Of a stretch of DNA of 64,000 nt, positions 53,377 to 62,546 are shown one piece after another. Position 1 is the first letter of the stretch. Every line of letters begins with the position of its first letter. Location: assembly GCF_900188315.1 (NCBI RefSeq), contig NZ_LT897781.1, forward strand, positions 3,720,001-3,784,000, given 5' to 3'. The position numbers and the translations under genes were made by a program. The notes under the pieces were generated by a model, which saw only the letters and a program-made list of their open reading frames with translations, was not told where the DNA came from and searched no databases. The stretch comes from Marinobacter sp. es.042. GTDB taxonomy: Bacteria > Pseudomonadota > Gammaproteobacteria > Pseudomonadales > Oleiphilaceae.

Positions 53377-54075
53377 ATGGCGGTGCCAGACGTTGAAGCG
53401 GTGATGCGTTCCTGCCCTTTATTGGCGGGCTTCCCGGATACGGCGTTTCGGGAAGTAGCGGCCATGGCCAGAACGCGACGGTTTGGCGCCGATGATCCCA
53501 TTTATGATCGGGGATCGATGCAGTCAACACTCTGCGTGATTGCCAGCGGAACCGTGCGGATCACCTCGGTAAATGCAGCGGGCCGCGAGGCGACGCTGAT
53601 CATCTTTGATGCCGGCTCCTGGTTCGGGGATACGGTGTTCTCGCCGGGTATGCCCAGAGTTTATGGAGCGACGGCCCACGAGGAAGCTGTCATCGTTGAG
53701 TTGCCTGGCGAAGGTTTCCGGCAACTCATGGCAAGCTACCCTGAGAGCTATCCGATTGCTCTGGACCTTGTCAGCCGGCGACTCTGGTCAGCCATGTCGA
53801 TTATTGAGGACGACGCCCTGCGAGGCGTGACCGCGCGGATTGGCCGGCGCTTGCTGTTCCTGGCGGAAATCCAGGGCGTGCGCACTTCATCGGTGGAACC
53901 GGTCGCTCTGAAACTCACTCGCGAGCAGCTGGCCAACATGATGGGCATGACCCGGCAAGGGGTGCATAGTCGTATCAAGGCCCTCGAAAGCCGGGGCTTG
54001 CTCGCCTTGGGCTACGGACAGATCACCCTTTGCAGTCCCCGGGCCTTGCAGGCGTATATTCAATCGCTTGATTAA
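53377..54075 (+). CDS. Crp/Fnr family transcriptional regulator
   Basis: 232 residues from ATG 53377 (GGAGA upstream). Cyclic-nucleotide-like sensor domain ('DDPIYDRGSMQSTLCVIASGTVRIT', 'GSWFGDTVFSPGMPR'), dimer helix, then winged helix with 'LTREQLANMMGMTRQGVHSRIKALESRGLL'. No cysteine cluster for an FNR iron-sulphur centre. Divergent from the aldolase/HD pair across 131 bp, which it may control. Confidence 0.9.
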   Translation: MAVPDVEAVMRSCPLLAGFPDTAFREVAAMARTRRFGADDPIYDRGSMQSTLCVIASGTVRITSVNAAGREATLIIFDAGSWFGDTVFSPGMPRVYGATAHEEAVIVELPGEGFRQLMASYPESYPIALDLVSRRLWSAMSIIEDDALRGVTARIGRRLLFLAEIQGVRTSSVEPVALKLTREQLANMMGMTRQGVHSRIKALESRGLLALGYGQITLCSPRALQAYIQSLD

Positions 54076-54169
54076 TCACGTGTGATCACCGCAAGAAACG
54101 GATGGCAGCGCCGGCAGCAAACGCGCATCCTTTCAACGAATGGTCGGATGCAGATAAAGGAGTCATCAC

Positions 54170-55060
54170 ATGGCCCGCAATGAACGCTCGGCGGTGGACC
54201 GCGAACCGGAATTGTCTGCCAGTGCGCCCGATAGAATGGTCGAGCTGGCGCGGTTTATTGAAAGCCGGCCGGATGAGCGTCTGACACTCGAAGACATGGC
54301 GGCGTTCATAGGGCTCTCGGCATCCCATGTCCAAAGGGCGTTCAAGAAAACCTTCGGAGTTTCGCCAAAGGCCTATCAGGATGCGTTGCGGCTGAAGACA
54401 TTCAAACAGGCCCTCAAGCATGGTCAAACGGTGACCGACGCCATATACGATGCCGGCTTTGGGTCGGTCAGTCGCGTTTACGGAAAGGCGGACCGACAGG
54501 TCGGCATGTCGCCGTCCCGTTACGGCAAGGGTGGGGAAGGTGAAACCATTACCCATGCCTGCCGGCAAACGGCACTCGGCCTTTTGATGATGGCCGCCAC
54601 CGATCAGGGCGTGTGTTTTGCCGAATTCGGGGATGACGAGGCGGCGCTTCAGGAACAATTGCAGAGAGAGTTTCCTAAGGCCCGACTGGTTCCTTCTGGC
54701 GCCACGGCATCGCCGGAACTGGATGCCTGGATTGCCGCTCTGGACAAACACCTCAGCCAGAACACGCCTCGCCCGGATGTACCTCTGGATATCCGCGGCA
54801 CCGCGTTCCAGACACGGGTCTGGAAACTTCTGTTGAGTGTTCGTGAGGGCGAGGTCGTGAGCTACACGGAATTGGCAAAGCGACTGGGCGAGCCCAAAGC
54901 CGTGCGAGCTGTGGCCTCCGCTTGCGGAAGAAACCGCATCGCCGTGCTGATTCCCTGCCACCGTGTCTTGCGCAGTGACGGCTCCCTGGGCGGTTACCGC
55001 TGGGGGCTGGATCGAAAGCAGCAGTTGCTCGAACAGGAACGCTCAGCCTCGGCCCAGTAA
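54170..55060 (+). CDS. Ada-like protein: AraC-type HTH fused to O6-methylguanine-DNA methyltransferase
   Basis: 296 residues. Residues 22-120 are an AraC-type DNA-binding domain ('LTLEDMAAFIGLSASHVQRAFKKTFGVSPKAY'); 140-296 are the alkyltransferase with the active-site Cys263 in 'IPCHRVL' and 'AVRAVASACGRNRIAVLIP'. The N-terminal zinc-cysteine domain that senses methylphosphotriesters in E. coli Ada is missing, so the usual activation signal is absent. AAAGGAG lies before the ATG. Confidence 0.92.
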   Translation: MARNERSAVDREPELSASAPDRMVELARFIESRPDERLTLEDMAAFIGLSASHVQRAFKKTFGVSPKAYQDALRLKTFKQALKHGQTVTDAIYDAGFGSVSRVYGKADRQVGMSPSRYGKGGEGETITHACRQTALGLLMMAATDQGVCFAEFGDDEAALQEQLQREFPKARLVPSGATASPELDAWIAALDKHLSQNTPRPDVPLDIRGTAFQTRVWKLLLSVREGEVVSYTELAKRLGEPKAVRAVASACGRNRIAVLIPCHRVLRSDGSLGGYRWGLDRKQQLLEQERSASAQ

Positions 55061-55654
55061 CACCCAGAACTGTCGCCGGAAAAACGCGGTCTCCTGTTTC
55101 AATGAAAACAGCTTAGGCGCAAACAGCCAGGTCTGGGTAATCCCCATCAGATAGGTGTAACTCAGAAGCCCCAGATCCTCAGGATCTTCCTGCGTACTGA
55201 TCAGACCCCGTTCAGCGGCCTGGCCCACCAGATCCCTGAACATCGTAATAATCGACCTGGTCAACGCCCGCTCCCGCTTCAGCGTCCGGCTCATGGCATC
55301 GGTCAGTTCGGTCTTGTTCAGCAGAATCTCGAACGACTGACGATACTTCCGATCATTGGCCAGCAGGCCCAGCCAGCGCTTGATGAAATGGTCCATGGCC
55401 TCAATGGGTGTTTCCCGCATGCCTGAACACTCCGCGACCAGGGCTTCCAGCGGTTCCTGAGAGTAAGCCAGCACGGCCTCGTACAAATCGTCCTTGTTCT
55501 CGAAATGCCAGTAGATTGGTCCACGACTACAGCCGGCTTCTTTGGCAATACGGCTTAACGTTGTCAGCGAGTATCCGTCCCGGCTGAAGAGCTTCAGAGC
55601 AGCTTCCAGGACCGTTTGGCGTGTCTTTTCGGCATCTTCCTTGGTACGGCGCAT
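55043..55654 (-). CDS. TetR family regulator (AcrR-like)
   Basis: 203 residues from ATG 55654 (MRRTKEDAEKTRQ). The HTH domain 'TVLEAALKLFSRDGYSLTTLSRIAKEAGCSRGPIYWHFENKDDLYEAVL' is followed by an AcrR-like C-terminal domain ('RTLKRERALTRSIITMFRDLVG'). No efflux pump is next to it. The frame extends upstream into the inverted repeat at 55689, which I treat as non-coding. Convergent with the Ada-like gene, overlapping its end by 18 bases. Confidence 0.88.
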   Translation of the reverse strand: MRRTKEDAEKTRQTVLEAALKLFSRDGYSLTTLSRIAKEAGCSRGPIYWHFENKDDLYEAVLAYSQEPLEALVAECSGMRETPIEAMDHFIKRWLGLLANDRKYRQSFEILLNKTELTDAMSRTLKRERALTRSIITMFRDLVGQAAERGLISTQEDPEDLGLLSYTYLMGITQTWLFAPKLFSLKQETAFFRRQFWVLLGRG

Positions 55655-55688
55655 AGGTCTTTTTCTCGACGCTTCACTGAGGGTATGG

Positions 55689-55801
55689 GGGTGTGGGCTG
55701 ATGGCTTCTCCAAAACTGTGCGGAGCCATGGATGGCGAAGCCCAAGCGCCCCAGGGATGGGCCGAAGGAGCGTGTTTTGGAGAAGCCATCAGCCCACACC
55801 C
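55689..55801. repeat. Long inverted repeat, variable-arm family, copy 3
   Basis: Perfect 28-bp arms at 55689-55716 and 55774-55801 around a 57-bp core reading TGTGCGGAGCCATGGATGGC, then CAGGGATG and GGAGCGT. Core start and arm tips (CCAAAAC-TGTGCGGAGCCA) are shared with copy 2; outer arm sequence is different. It lies between the tetR gene and the terminator of the guanidine operon. Confidence 0.88.
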
Positions 55802-55817
55802 ATGCTCCGAAGCCCAC

Positions 55818-55844
55818 AAAAAAAGGGCACGATTAATCGTGCCC
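55818..55844 (-). terminator. Terminator of the guanidine carboxylase operon
   Basis: Minus strand: a perfect 20-bp palindrome GGGCACGATTAATCGTGCCC followed by seven T. It lies 30 bases past the binding-protein stop. Confidence 0.88.
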
Positions 55845-55874
55845 GATCCTAGCAGAGTTTTAGAGGATAATTGC

Positions 55875-56942
55875 TCAGATCTCCCCGTCAGCCCCCATTT
55901 GCATGTAGCTGTCGTTGAACCGAAGCTTCACATTGCCTTCATCACCCATAATGGTACCGTCCGGGAACTCGATTCCCACGAAGTCCGGGCTCATGGCGCC
56001 CTGTCCCAGCAGGCCCTTCTCGAAGGAGAATTCACGCACGCTGTCCATCGCTTCGGAGGCCTCGTCGCTGTTGATGAAGTCCACCGACATCTGCGGCTCC
56101 CAGAACATCTTCATGCCTGCCAGCTGTGCTTCGTAGCCGGCCTGGTCCGTGCCGGAAAGCTCGCCCAGGTATGCCCGCGCCTCCGCACCCTCTGGAGTAT
56201 CGGACTCAAGAATACTCATGGTCTCGTACCAGGCTCCGACCAATGCCTTGCCCAGCTTGGGGTTGTCGGCCAGGGTCTCGGTGTTTACCAGCGTCAGATC
56301 CTTGATGTGGCCCGGAATCTGGCTGGAATCAAAGAGTTTGGTAGCACCGGGATAGGCTTCCACTTCGCTCAGCAACGGGTTCCAGGTTGCCACATGACGT
56401 ACATCGTCAGTCTGGAATGCAGAGACCAGATCAGCGTCAGAAATGTTGACCACGCTCAGGTCACGCTCTTCCAGACCAACACTGGTCAGGGCGCGGGCCA
56501 GGAGGTAGTGGGAGACGGACAACTCAACCAAATGAACGGTTTCGCCTTCCAGCTCTTCGATGCTGGACGCATCTTTTGAAACCAGGCCGTCGTTGCCGTT
56601 GGAGTAATCACCGACGATCAGCGCTGTGGTATCCACGCCAGAGGCTGCGGGAATCGATAGGCCATCCATGCTGGTAGCGGTCACGCCATCAAACTGGCCG
56701 GCGGTGTACTGGTTGATGGACTCGATGTAGTCGTTCACCTGCACGATATCCACCTCGATATCGTACTTGTCCGCCCACTTTTTCATGATTCCGTAGTCCT
56801 CGGCATACTGCCAGGGCACCCAGCCGGCATAGATGGTCCATGCGATGCTGAAGGAGTCCTTTTCCTGGGCCATTGCACCCATGGACAGGGAGGCCGTGAA
56901 CAGACCGGCCGCCAGACGTTTGGTGATGTCGCGTGTATTCAT
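55875..56942 (-). CDS. ABC transporter substrate-binding protein (guanidine/urea-carboxylase type)
   Basis: 355 residues from ATG 56942 (GAGGAGA upstream). Signal peptide 'RLAAGLFTASLSMGAMAQE'. NMT1/TauA-like binding fold: 'AWTIYAGWVPWQYAEDYGIMKKWADKY' and 'FDGVTATSMDGL'. Last gene of the uca operon, 70 bases after the carboxylase. Its permease and ATPase are 7 kb away in a second riboswitch-controlled operon. Confidence 0.9.
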   Translation of the reverse strand: MNTRDITKRLAAGLFTASLSMGAMAQEKDSFSIAWTIYAGWVPWQYAEDYGIMKKWADKYDIEVDIVQVNDYIESINQYTAGQFDGVTATSMDGLSIPAASGVDTTALIVGDYSNGNDGLVSKDASSIEELEGETVHLVELSVSHYLLARALTSVGLEERDLSVVNISDADLVSAFQTDDVRHVATWNPLLSEVEAYPGATKLFDSSQIPGHIKDLTLVNTETLADNPKLGKALVGAWYETMSILESDTPEGAEARAYLGELSGTDQAGYEAQLAGMKMFWEPQMSVDFINSDEASEAMDSVREFSFEKGLLGQGAMSPDFVGIEFPDGTIMGDEGNVKLRFNDSYMQMGADGEI

Positions 56943-57012
56943 GGTGTCTCTCCTCGGGCCTTGCCCGTGTTTGCAGGTTTGGTCTTTCTTCAGTTTTTTT
57001 GGGTTGCTGGCA

Positions 57013-60000
57013 TTACTCGGTAATCTCTTCGACAATCACGACCGGCGTTCCGGGCGAGACCGCCTGTCCCGCTTCCCGACGCACGTCCACCACGCGTCCG
57101 GTTACCGGGCTCAGTAATTCGATTTCCATCTTCATGGATTCAATAACCGCCACCGGCCGCTGGGCATCGATGGTGTCGCCTGGCTTGACCAGGCACTCCC
57201 AGAGGTTACCGGCTACGTGGCTTTCTACCGCGTGCTGGCCCGCTGGCAGATTGGCGATGTCGTCTTCGCCGGTGTCCTCGATCGGTGCCTCGGAACTGAA
57301 GTTGATCTGGCCAGACTCGATCCAGCGCTGCAGTTCCTCGTCGAAGGCCTGTTTGCGCTTGTCAGTGAATGTCTGGATCTCATCGTCGTTGTCGGCCAGA
57401 AATTGCTCGTAGTCCTTCAGGTTGAAGCGGGTTTCCTCGACCTTTATCGGGTAGTCGCCGTTGGGGAAGTCCCGGCGGATCTGTTGCAGCTCTTCGGCAC
57501 TGACCTCATAGAAGCGCACCTGATCGAAGAAGCGCAGCAGCCAGGGCTTGCCCGACTCAAACAGGTCTGTCGTACGGTAGCGGTTCCACATCTGCAGGGT
57601 GCGCCCAACAAACTGGTAGCCGCCGGGCCCCTCCATACCGTAGATGCACAGGTAGGCGCCTCCGATGCCAACGGAGTTTTCCGCCGTCCAGGTGCGGGCC
57701 GGGTTGTATTTGGTGGTCACCAGCCGGTGGCGGGGATCCAGCGGGGTCGCCACCGGTGCGCCGAGATAAACGTCGCCCAGGCCCATCACCAGGTAGCTCG
57801 CTTCAAAGAGCGTCTTTTTGACCTCGTCGATGCTGTCCAGCCCGTTGATGCGGCGAATGAACTCCAGGTTGCTGGGACACCAGGGCGCGTCCTTGCGCAC
57901 CGACTGCATGTACTTGGCTATGGCGGTCTGGCAAGCCTCGTCGTCCCAGGATAGCGGCAGATGCACGATGCGTGCGGGCACATCCCATTCGGGCTGTTTT
58001 TCGAGTTCCTTTTCGGCGCTTATCAGCAGATCCAGCAGCGTGCGCTGATCCAGTTTCTGACTGTCGTAATGCACCTGGAGAGAACGGATGCCGGGGGTCA
58101 GCTCCAGAATGGCATCGTGATTCTGCTCGCGCAGCCACAGCATCAGTGCATGGGCGCGGAAGCGCAGGCGGATATCCAGCTCCATTGGGCCGTATTCCAC
58201 CAACACGTAGTTGTCGCCGGCGGCCCGATAAACCACGCCGGTTTCGTGTTCATCGTCACTGAGTGCCGCCAGAACCGGGGAGGTTGGCGTGATCGGTTTG
58301 ATATGGGCGGTCGCTGCGGTCAGGGTGGCGATGGACTCGTCGAGGGCTTCCCGCAGGGCCACGGCCTGGTCCTGACTTACCGGAACAAATTGGACCTTGT
58401 CACCGGCTTTCAGCTGGCCCAGTTTCCACAGGTCAGCGCTGATGACCGTCACCGGGCAGACAAAGCCGCCCAGGCTGGGGCCATCGGGACCGAGAATCAC
58501 CGGCATATCGCCGGTGAAATCCACGGTGCCCACGGCGTAAGCGTTGTCGTGGATATTGGACGGGTGCATGCCGGCCTCGCCGCCATCGCTGCGGGCCCAC
58601 TGGGGTTTCGGGCCAATCAGCCGTACGCCGGTGCGGCTGGAGTTGTAGTGGATCTCCCAGTCGCTGGCGAAGAAGGTGTTGATATCTTCGTCGGTAAAGT
58701 AGTCCGGCGCGCCGTGGGGCCCATAGGTGACGTGCAGTTTCCAGGTCTTGCCGATGGTTGGTTTAAGTTCGGCGGGCAGGGCGGTCAGGCCGGTTGGCTC
58801 GGACTCCGCCAGGGCCAGCACATCGCCGGCCCGCAGGGCACGGCCACAGTGGCCGCCGAACTGGCCGAGCGTAAAGGTGCTGCAGGAGGTCAGGTATTCG
58901 GGGCAGTCCAGCCCTCCGCGGAACAGTACATAGGCCCGCGCGCCGTCGGCGGTGGTGGCGCCCAGTTTCAGGGTGGCGCCGGCGGGTACGTCTATCACCT
59001 GCCAGAAGGCGACCGGTTCGTCGTCCAGCGTTGCGTTTAGTTGGGCGCCCGTCAGCGTAATCTGGGTAGCGCGGTTGAATGTCAGCACCGGCCCCTTGAG
59101 GGTGATTTCCAGGCCCGGAGCGCCTTCAGCATTCCCAAGCAGGCGATTACCAAGGCGGAAGGAATAGCTGTCAAACGGGCCTGACGGTGGCACGCCGATT
59201 TCCCAGTAGCCGATGCGGCCGGGATAATCCTGAATGGTAGTCAGGGTGCCCCCGCTGAGCACATCCACCGTCGCCGGCTGGTAATCGAATTCGTTGAGGG
59301 TTCGAGTAAACAGCCTGCCCTCGGCAAAGCGCGGGTCGTCCAGCACCTGGCGCACATACTTGAGGTTGGTCTCGATGCCATAGAGTTCGCTGTTTTCCAG
59401 GGCCCGCATCAGCCGCTGGCGGGCCGATTCGCGATCGGCCTCATGCACAATCACCTTGGCGAGCATGGGATCATAAAGCGGCGACACCTCTGTGCCCGGC
59501 TGAATCCAGGTATCGATTCGCAGGGCCTCGTCCTCGGGCCAGGCCACGTTGGTGAGCAGGCCGGCGCCGGGCTGGAAATCCTTGTTGGGGTCTTCCGCAT
59601 AGATCCGGGCCTGGATGGCGTGGCCGGAAGGCGCGAGGTTGCTGCCCAGTTCTGCCAGGTCGGGCAGGGTGCCTGCGCCCAGTTCCACCATCCATCGGAC
59701 CAGATCCACGCCATAAACCTGCTCGGTCACACCGTGCTCCACCTGTAAGCGGGTATTCACTTCCAGGAAGTAGAATTGGGTAGTGTCCGGGTCGTAGATA
59801 AATTCCACGGTGCCGGCACTGCGGTAAGCAATGCTCTCGCCCAGCTGTCGGGCGGTCGCGTGCATACGGGTTCGAACGTCGTTGGAAAGCCCGGGTGCCG
59901 GCGCCTCTTCAATCACCTTCTGGTTACGGCGCTGGGCGGAGCAGTCACGCTCGCCCAGTGCCAGCACCTGACCTTCGCCATTGCCAAACAGCTGCACTTC

Positions 60001-60639
60001 CACATGGCGGGCGTGTTCCACGAATTTTTCCAGGAACACGCCGCTGTTGCTGAAGTTGTTCTGGCTCAGGCGCTGGACCGACTCGAAGCTTTTGCTGAGA
60101 TCATCCGGGCCATAGCAGCGGGACATGCCGATGCCGCCACCGCCGGCGGTGCTTTTCAGCATCACCGGGTAGCCGATGGTGTCTGCGGCTTTTAGCGCTT
60201 CCTCCAGATTGGTCAGCAAACCGGTGCCTGGTAGCAGTGGTACGCCGGCGCTTTCAGCCAGTGACCGTGCCGTATGCTTGAGACCGAATTGCTCCATCTG
60301 CTCGGGTGTCGGGCCCAGGAAGACCACGCCTTCGGCGTCACAGCGTCGGGCAAAATCGGCGTTTTCGCTCAGGAAGCCGTAGCCGGGGTGGATGGCGCCG
60401 GCACCGCTCTTGCGGATCACCTCGAACAGTTTGTCCTGATCCAGGTAAGTGGTCGCTGCCGGGCCCTCTCCCAGGGAATACGCCTCGTCCGCCTGGCGTA
60501 CGTGAAGTGAATCGGAATCCGCTTCGGCGTAGACGGCAACCGAGGTCAGCCCCATGTCACGCAACGTGCGAATAACCCGGCAGGCGATGGCGCCGCGGTT
60601 GGCGATCAGGACCTTTGAGAATCTGCCGCTCAGCTCCAT
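57013..60639 (-). CDS. Guanidine carboxylase (urea carboxylase family), biotin-dependent
   Basis: 1208 residues. Biotin carboxylase domain (1-450: '[16 protein letters not shown]', '[20 protein letters not shown]'), then KipA/KipI-like carboxyltransferase domains (about 465-1050: 'ITLTGAQL', '[25 protein letters not shown]'), and a C-terminal biotinyl domain with K1170 in 'IESMKMEIE'. Family members behind guanidine-I riboswitches prefer guanidine over urea (established), so ATP-dependent carboxylation of guanidine is the better call. Overlaps the preceding gene by 10 bases. Confidence 0.92.
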   Translation of the reverse strand: MELSGRFSKVLIANRGAIACRVIRTLRDMGLTSVAVYAEADSDSLHVRQADEAYSLGEGPAATTYLDQDKLFEVIRKSGAGAIHPGYGFLSENADFARRCDAEGVVFLGPTPEQMEQFGLKHTARSLAESAGVPLLPGTGLLTNLEEALKAADTIGYPVMLKSTAGGGGIGMSRCYGPDDLSKSFESVQRLSQNNFSNSGVFLEKFVEHARHVEVQLFGNGEGQVLALGERDCSAQRRNQKVIEEAPAPGLSNDVRTRMHATARQLGESIAYRSAGTVEFIYDPDTTQFYFLEVNTRLQVEHGVTEQVYGVDLVRWMVELGAGTLPDLAELGSNLAPSGHAIQARIYAEDPNKDFQPGAGLLTNVAWPEDEALRIDTWIQPGTEVSPLYDPMLAKVIVHEADRESARQRLMRALENSELYGIETNLKYVRQVLDDPRFAEGRLFTRTLNEFDYQPATVDVLSGGTLTTIQDYPGRIGYWEIGVPPSGPFDSYSFRLGNRLLGNAEGAPGLEITLKGPVLTFNRATQITLTGAQLNATLDDEPVAFWQVIDVPAGATLKLGATTADGARAYVLFRGGLDCPEYLTSCSTFTLGQFGGHCGRALRAGDVLALAESEPTGLTALPAELKPTIGKTWKLHVTYGPHGAPDYFTDEDINTFFASDWEIHYNSSRTGVRLIGPKPQWARSDGGEAGMHPSNIHDNAYAVGTVDFTGDMPVILGPDGPSLGGFVCPVTVISADLWKLGQLKAGDKVQFVPVSQDQAVALREALDESIATLTAATAHIKPITPTSPVLAALSDDEHETGVVYRAAGDNYVLVEYGPMELDIRLRFRAHALMLWLREQNHDAILELTPGIRSLQVHYDSQKLDQRTLLDLLISAEKELEKQPEWDVPARIVHLPLSWDDEACQTAIAKYMQSVRKDAPWCPSNLEFIRRINGLDSIDEVKKTLFEASYLVMGLGDVYLGAPVATPLDPRHRLVTTKYNPARTWTAENSVGIGGAYLCIYGMEGPGGYQFVGRTLQMWNRYRTTDLFESGKPWLLRFFDQVRFYEVSAEELQQIRRDFPNGDYPIKVEETRFNLKDYEQFLADNDDEIQTFTDKRKQAFDEELQRWIESGQINFSSEAPIEDTGEDDIANLPAGQHAVESHVAGNLWECLVKPGDTIDAQRPVAVIESMKMEIELLSPVTGRVVDVRREAGQAVSPGTPVVIVEEITE

Positions 60640-61268
60640 ACCAGCACCTCGATCGGTGTCGGGTTCCAGCCGTTGCAGGGGTTATTCAGCTGCGGGCAGT
60701 TGGAGATCATCACCAGAACGTCCATCTTCGCTTCCAGCTCCACGTATTTGCCGGCATCGGAAATCCCGTCGGCGAAGGTGAGTCCGCCGTCGGCCGTGAC
60801 CGGGACATTCATGAAGAAGTTGATGTTGTGGGTGATGTCCCGTTTGCTCATGCCCAGTTCTTCATGTTCGGTGACGGCCACCAGCCAGCTGTCCCGGCAG
60901 GCGTGCATGCACTTTTTCTCGAGGGCATAACGCGTGGCGTTGCTCTCCGCCGCGCAGGCGCCGCCCAGTGTGTCGTGACGGCCGCAGGTGTCGGCGGTGA
61001 TTTCCAGCATCACGTTGTTTTCAGAAGACATCAGCTTCGAGCCAGCCGTCAGGTAGACATTGCCCTGCTCGCGGATGGTGTCGACGGCGCTGTAGCGTTC
61101 GGTCGGATTGTGGGCGTTGTAAAACAGGGTGTCGGCGGCCTGGTTGCCTTCCAGATCCAGGATCCGCACGGTCTCGCCGGCTTTCACCACTTTCAGAAAA
61201 TACTCGCCTGCCGGTACGGTTTCACGGAAGGCGGCGTTTTCAGGCTTCAATACGCTTTGCTTGATCAT
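60630..61268 (-). CDS. DUF1989 protein, carboxyguanidine deiminase subunit candidate
   Basis: 212 residues, urea carboxylase-associated family. '[21 protein letters not shown]', '[20 protein letters not shown]' (Cys/His, probable metal ligands) and '[10 protein letters not shown]' are family blocks. Known homologues of this pair form the heteromeric CgdAB enzyme that deiminates carboxyguanidine to allophanate. Which subunit this is cannot be fixed by reading. 12 bases after the partner gene. Confidence 0.87.
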   Translation of the reverse strand: MIKQSVLKPENAAFRETVPAGEYFLKVVKAGETVRILDLEGNQAADTLFYNAHNPTERYSAVDTIREQGNVYLTAGSKLMSSENNVMLEITADTCGRHDTLGGACAAESNATRYALEKKCMHACRDSWLVAVTEHEELGMSKRDITHNINFFMNVPVTADGGLTFADGISDAGKYVELEAKMDVLVMISNCPQLNNPCNGWNPTPIEVLVWS

Positions 61269-61280
61269 GTCCGGCCTCCG

Positions 61281-62006
61281 TTACTGGAACAGGTGGTACA
61301 GGGCGTTATTGGCGAAGGCCCGGGTGGCCTCGGGGGACGACGTCTTGCAGGGATCGGCATCGGTTACCGGGGCCGCCTTGAACAACTGGTACCGCAGCGG
61401 ATGGCTGGGATACTCGCTGGCCGGGTTCATCGGATGCGGGCAGGTGTGCAGCACCACGATGGTGTCCATCTCGAAGCGCAGATCCACTATGGCGCCGGCA
61501 CGGGAATGGTCTTCGGCAAAAGCCATATTGCCGTCGTCGTCGGTTTTCACCTTGCTGAACCAGTTCAGGTTGGCGGTCAGGTCTTTCTTGCCGAGGCCGT
61601 ATTTAGCCAGTTCGTTCAGGAAACTGGTGAAGCCATTGCGGTGGTAATGGTTGTGAGCTTGCTGATAGGTCTTTAGGCCCCAGCGCTTTTCTACCAGATC
61701 GGCGTTGCAGGTGCCGCTGACCGTATCGTTCCAGCCCAGATCATCGCGGATGATGGAGGCAAACACCCGTCCCATGTCCGAGAGCAATACGTGGCCCTTG
61801 GTTAGCAGGAAGGTGTGCTGGTTTTTCAGGGTGTCCGGCATGTTGTACCGCTCGAGCGGGTTCTCGGGGTTGTACATCAACATGCCGACGTTGGCACCGC
61901 CGGTTTCGTCAATCAGGCGCAGCACATGGCCACGGCGCACGATAAAGGACCAGTGGGATCCGCCGGGAATCAGATCGTCGTAGAGGGGGGCTGCGGTTTG
62001 CAACAT
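61281..62006 (-). CDS. DUF1989 protein, partner subunit of carboxyguanidine deiminase
   Basis: 241 residues. Same family as the next gene but diverged: 'GMLMYNPENPLERYNMPDTLKNQHTF', 'GWNDTVSGTCNADLVEKRWG' and 'NLNWFSKVKTDDDGNMAF'. C-terminal 'HTCPHPMNPASEYPSHP' is also shared with the family. First gene of the operon; GGAGG eleven bases before its ATG, and a guanidine-I riboswitch with terminator upstream. Confidence 0.87.
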   Translation of the reverse strand: MLQTAAPLYDDLIPGGSHWSFIVRRGHVLRLIDETGGANVGMLMYNPENPLERYNMPDTLKNQHTFLLTKGHVLLSDMGRVFASIIRDDLGWNDTVSGTCNADLVEKRWGLKTYQQAHNHYHRNGFTSFLNELAKYGLGKKDLTANLNWFSKVKTDDDGNMAFAEDHSRAGAIVDLRFEMDTIVVLHTCPHPMNPASEYPSHPLRYQLFKAAPVTDADPCKTSSPEATRAFANNALYHLFQ

Positions 62007-62033
62007 GGCCTTTTCCTCCTGGTTAGGGCATCT

Positions 62034-62070
62034 AAAAAAGCGAGAGGCGTCAGTAACTGAGCGATCCTCC
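62034..62070 (-). terminator. Riboswitch expression-platform terminator
   Basis: On the minus strand the last aptamer bases GGGAGG can pair with CCTCTC downstream, followed by CGCTTTTTT (T-run at 62039-62034). This hairpin competes with the aptamer, so guanidine binding should prevent termination. Confidence 0.65.
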
Positions 62071-62160
62071 CGGGCTTTTGTCCCGCCGTGTAACCTTGGA
62101 AAAGGTCGTCAACTCTCGGACCAGTCGCCTGCGTTTATTGGTTGCAGACCGGAACCCTAG
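62067..62160 (-). ncRNA. Guanidine-I (ykkC) riboswitch upstream of carboxyguanidine deiminase genes
   Basis: Minus strand: CTAGGGTTCCGG, then CTGGTCCGAGAG and ACACGGCGGGACAAAAGCCC with GGGAG, as in copy 1. The variable hairpin loops differ between the two copies. It leads the operon of two DUF1989 genes, guanidine carboxylase and the binding protein. Confidence 0.96.
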
Positions 62161-62231
62161 TTGACCATTGGTCAGATTGTGGCGCTTTGATTGTGGTTTC
62201 AGTAACCGACGTCTCGCTGCGTATTGGATCC

Positions 62232-62250
62232 TTTGCAGAGTCCATGCCAA
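62232..62250 (-). promoter_or_regulatory. Sigma-54-like promoter before riboswitch 2
   Basis: Minus strand TTGGCATGGACTCTGCAAA has GG and GC ten bases apart and fits -24/-12 elements except for C in place of T before TGC. Transcription would start about 60 bases before the riboswitch. The remaining 62251-62546 shows no convincing gene and should contain the promoter of the aldehyde dehydrogenase. Confidence 0.5.
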
Positions 62251-62546
62251 TCGCTAACTTACTGTTTTTATTGTGGTGGGGTTTGAAGTGTCTGGCAGGT
62301 CTGCTTCTTGCCTGGGCGGGCGCACTGTTTTTGTGCATCGATCAGGACCTTTCCTGTGCATTTATTTTCGCAGAGTGATTTCGAAGCCGGGCCACTGGTG
62401 GCATGGCCTTCGAGCCATCTACTACCAAGGGAGGAGTTTTTCGCCTCCATCGCATCATTCAAACATCGGGGATTGAGGTCTACATTGAATGAGTAAACGC
62501 GAAAGGCCGCGTTGCCCTGCGACAAACACAACAAGAGGTCGAGATC

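Noticed and set aside
54086..54961. A 291-codon frame antisense to the Ada-like gene
   Set aside because: The sense frame has intact family motifs and a Shine-Dalgarno; the antisense one has neither.
57961..59040. A 359-codon frame antisense to the guanidine carboxylase
   Set aside because: A GC-rich shadow frame; the sense strand is a complete conserved enzyme.
62050..62378. Frames on both strands over and beside riboswitch 2
   Set aside because: They run through the aptamer and its promoter and lack ribosome-binding sites.
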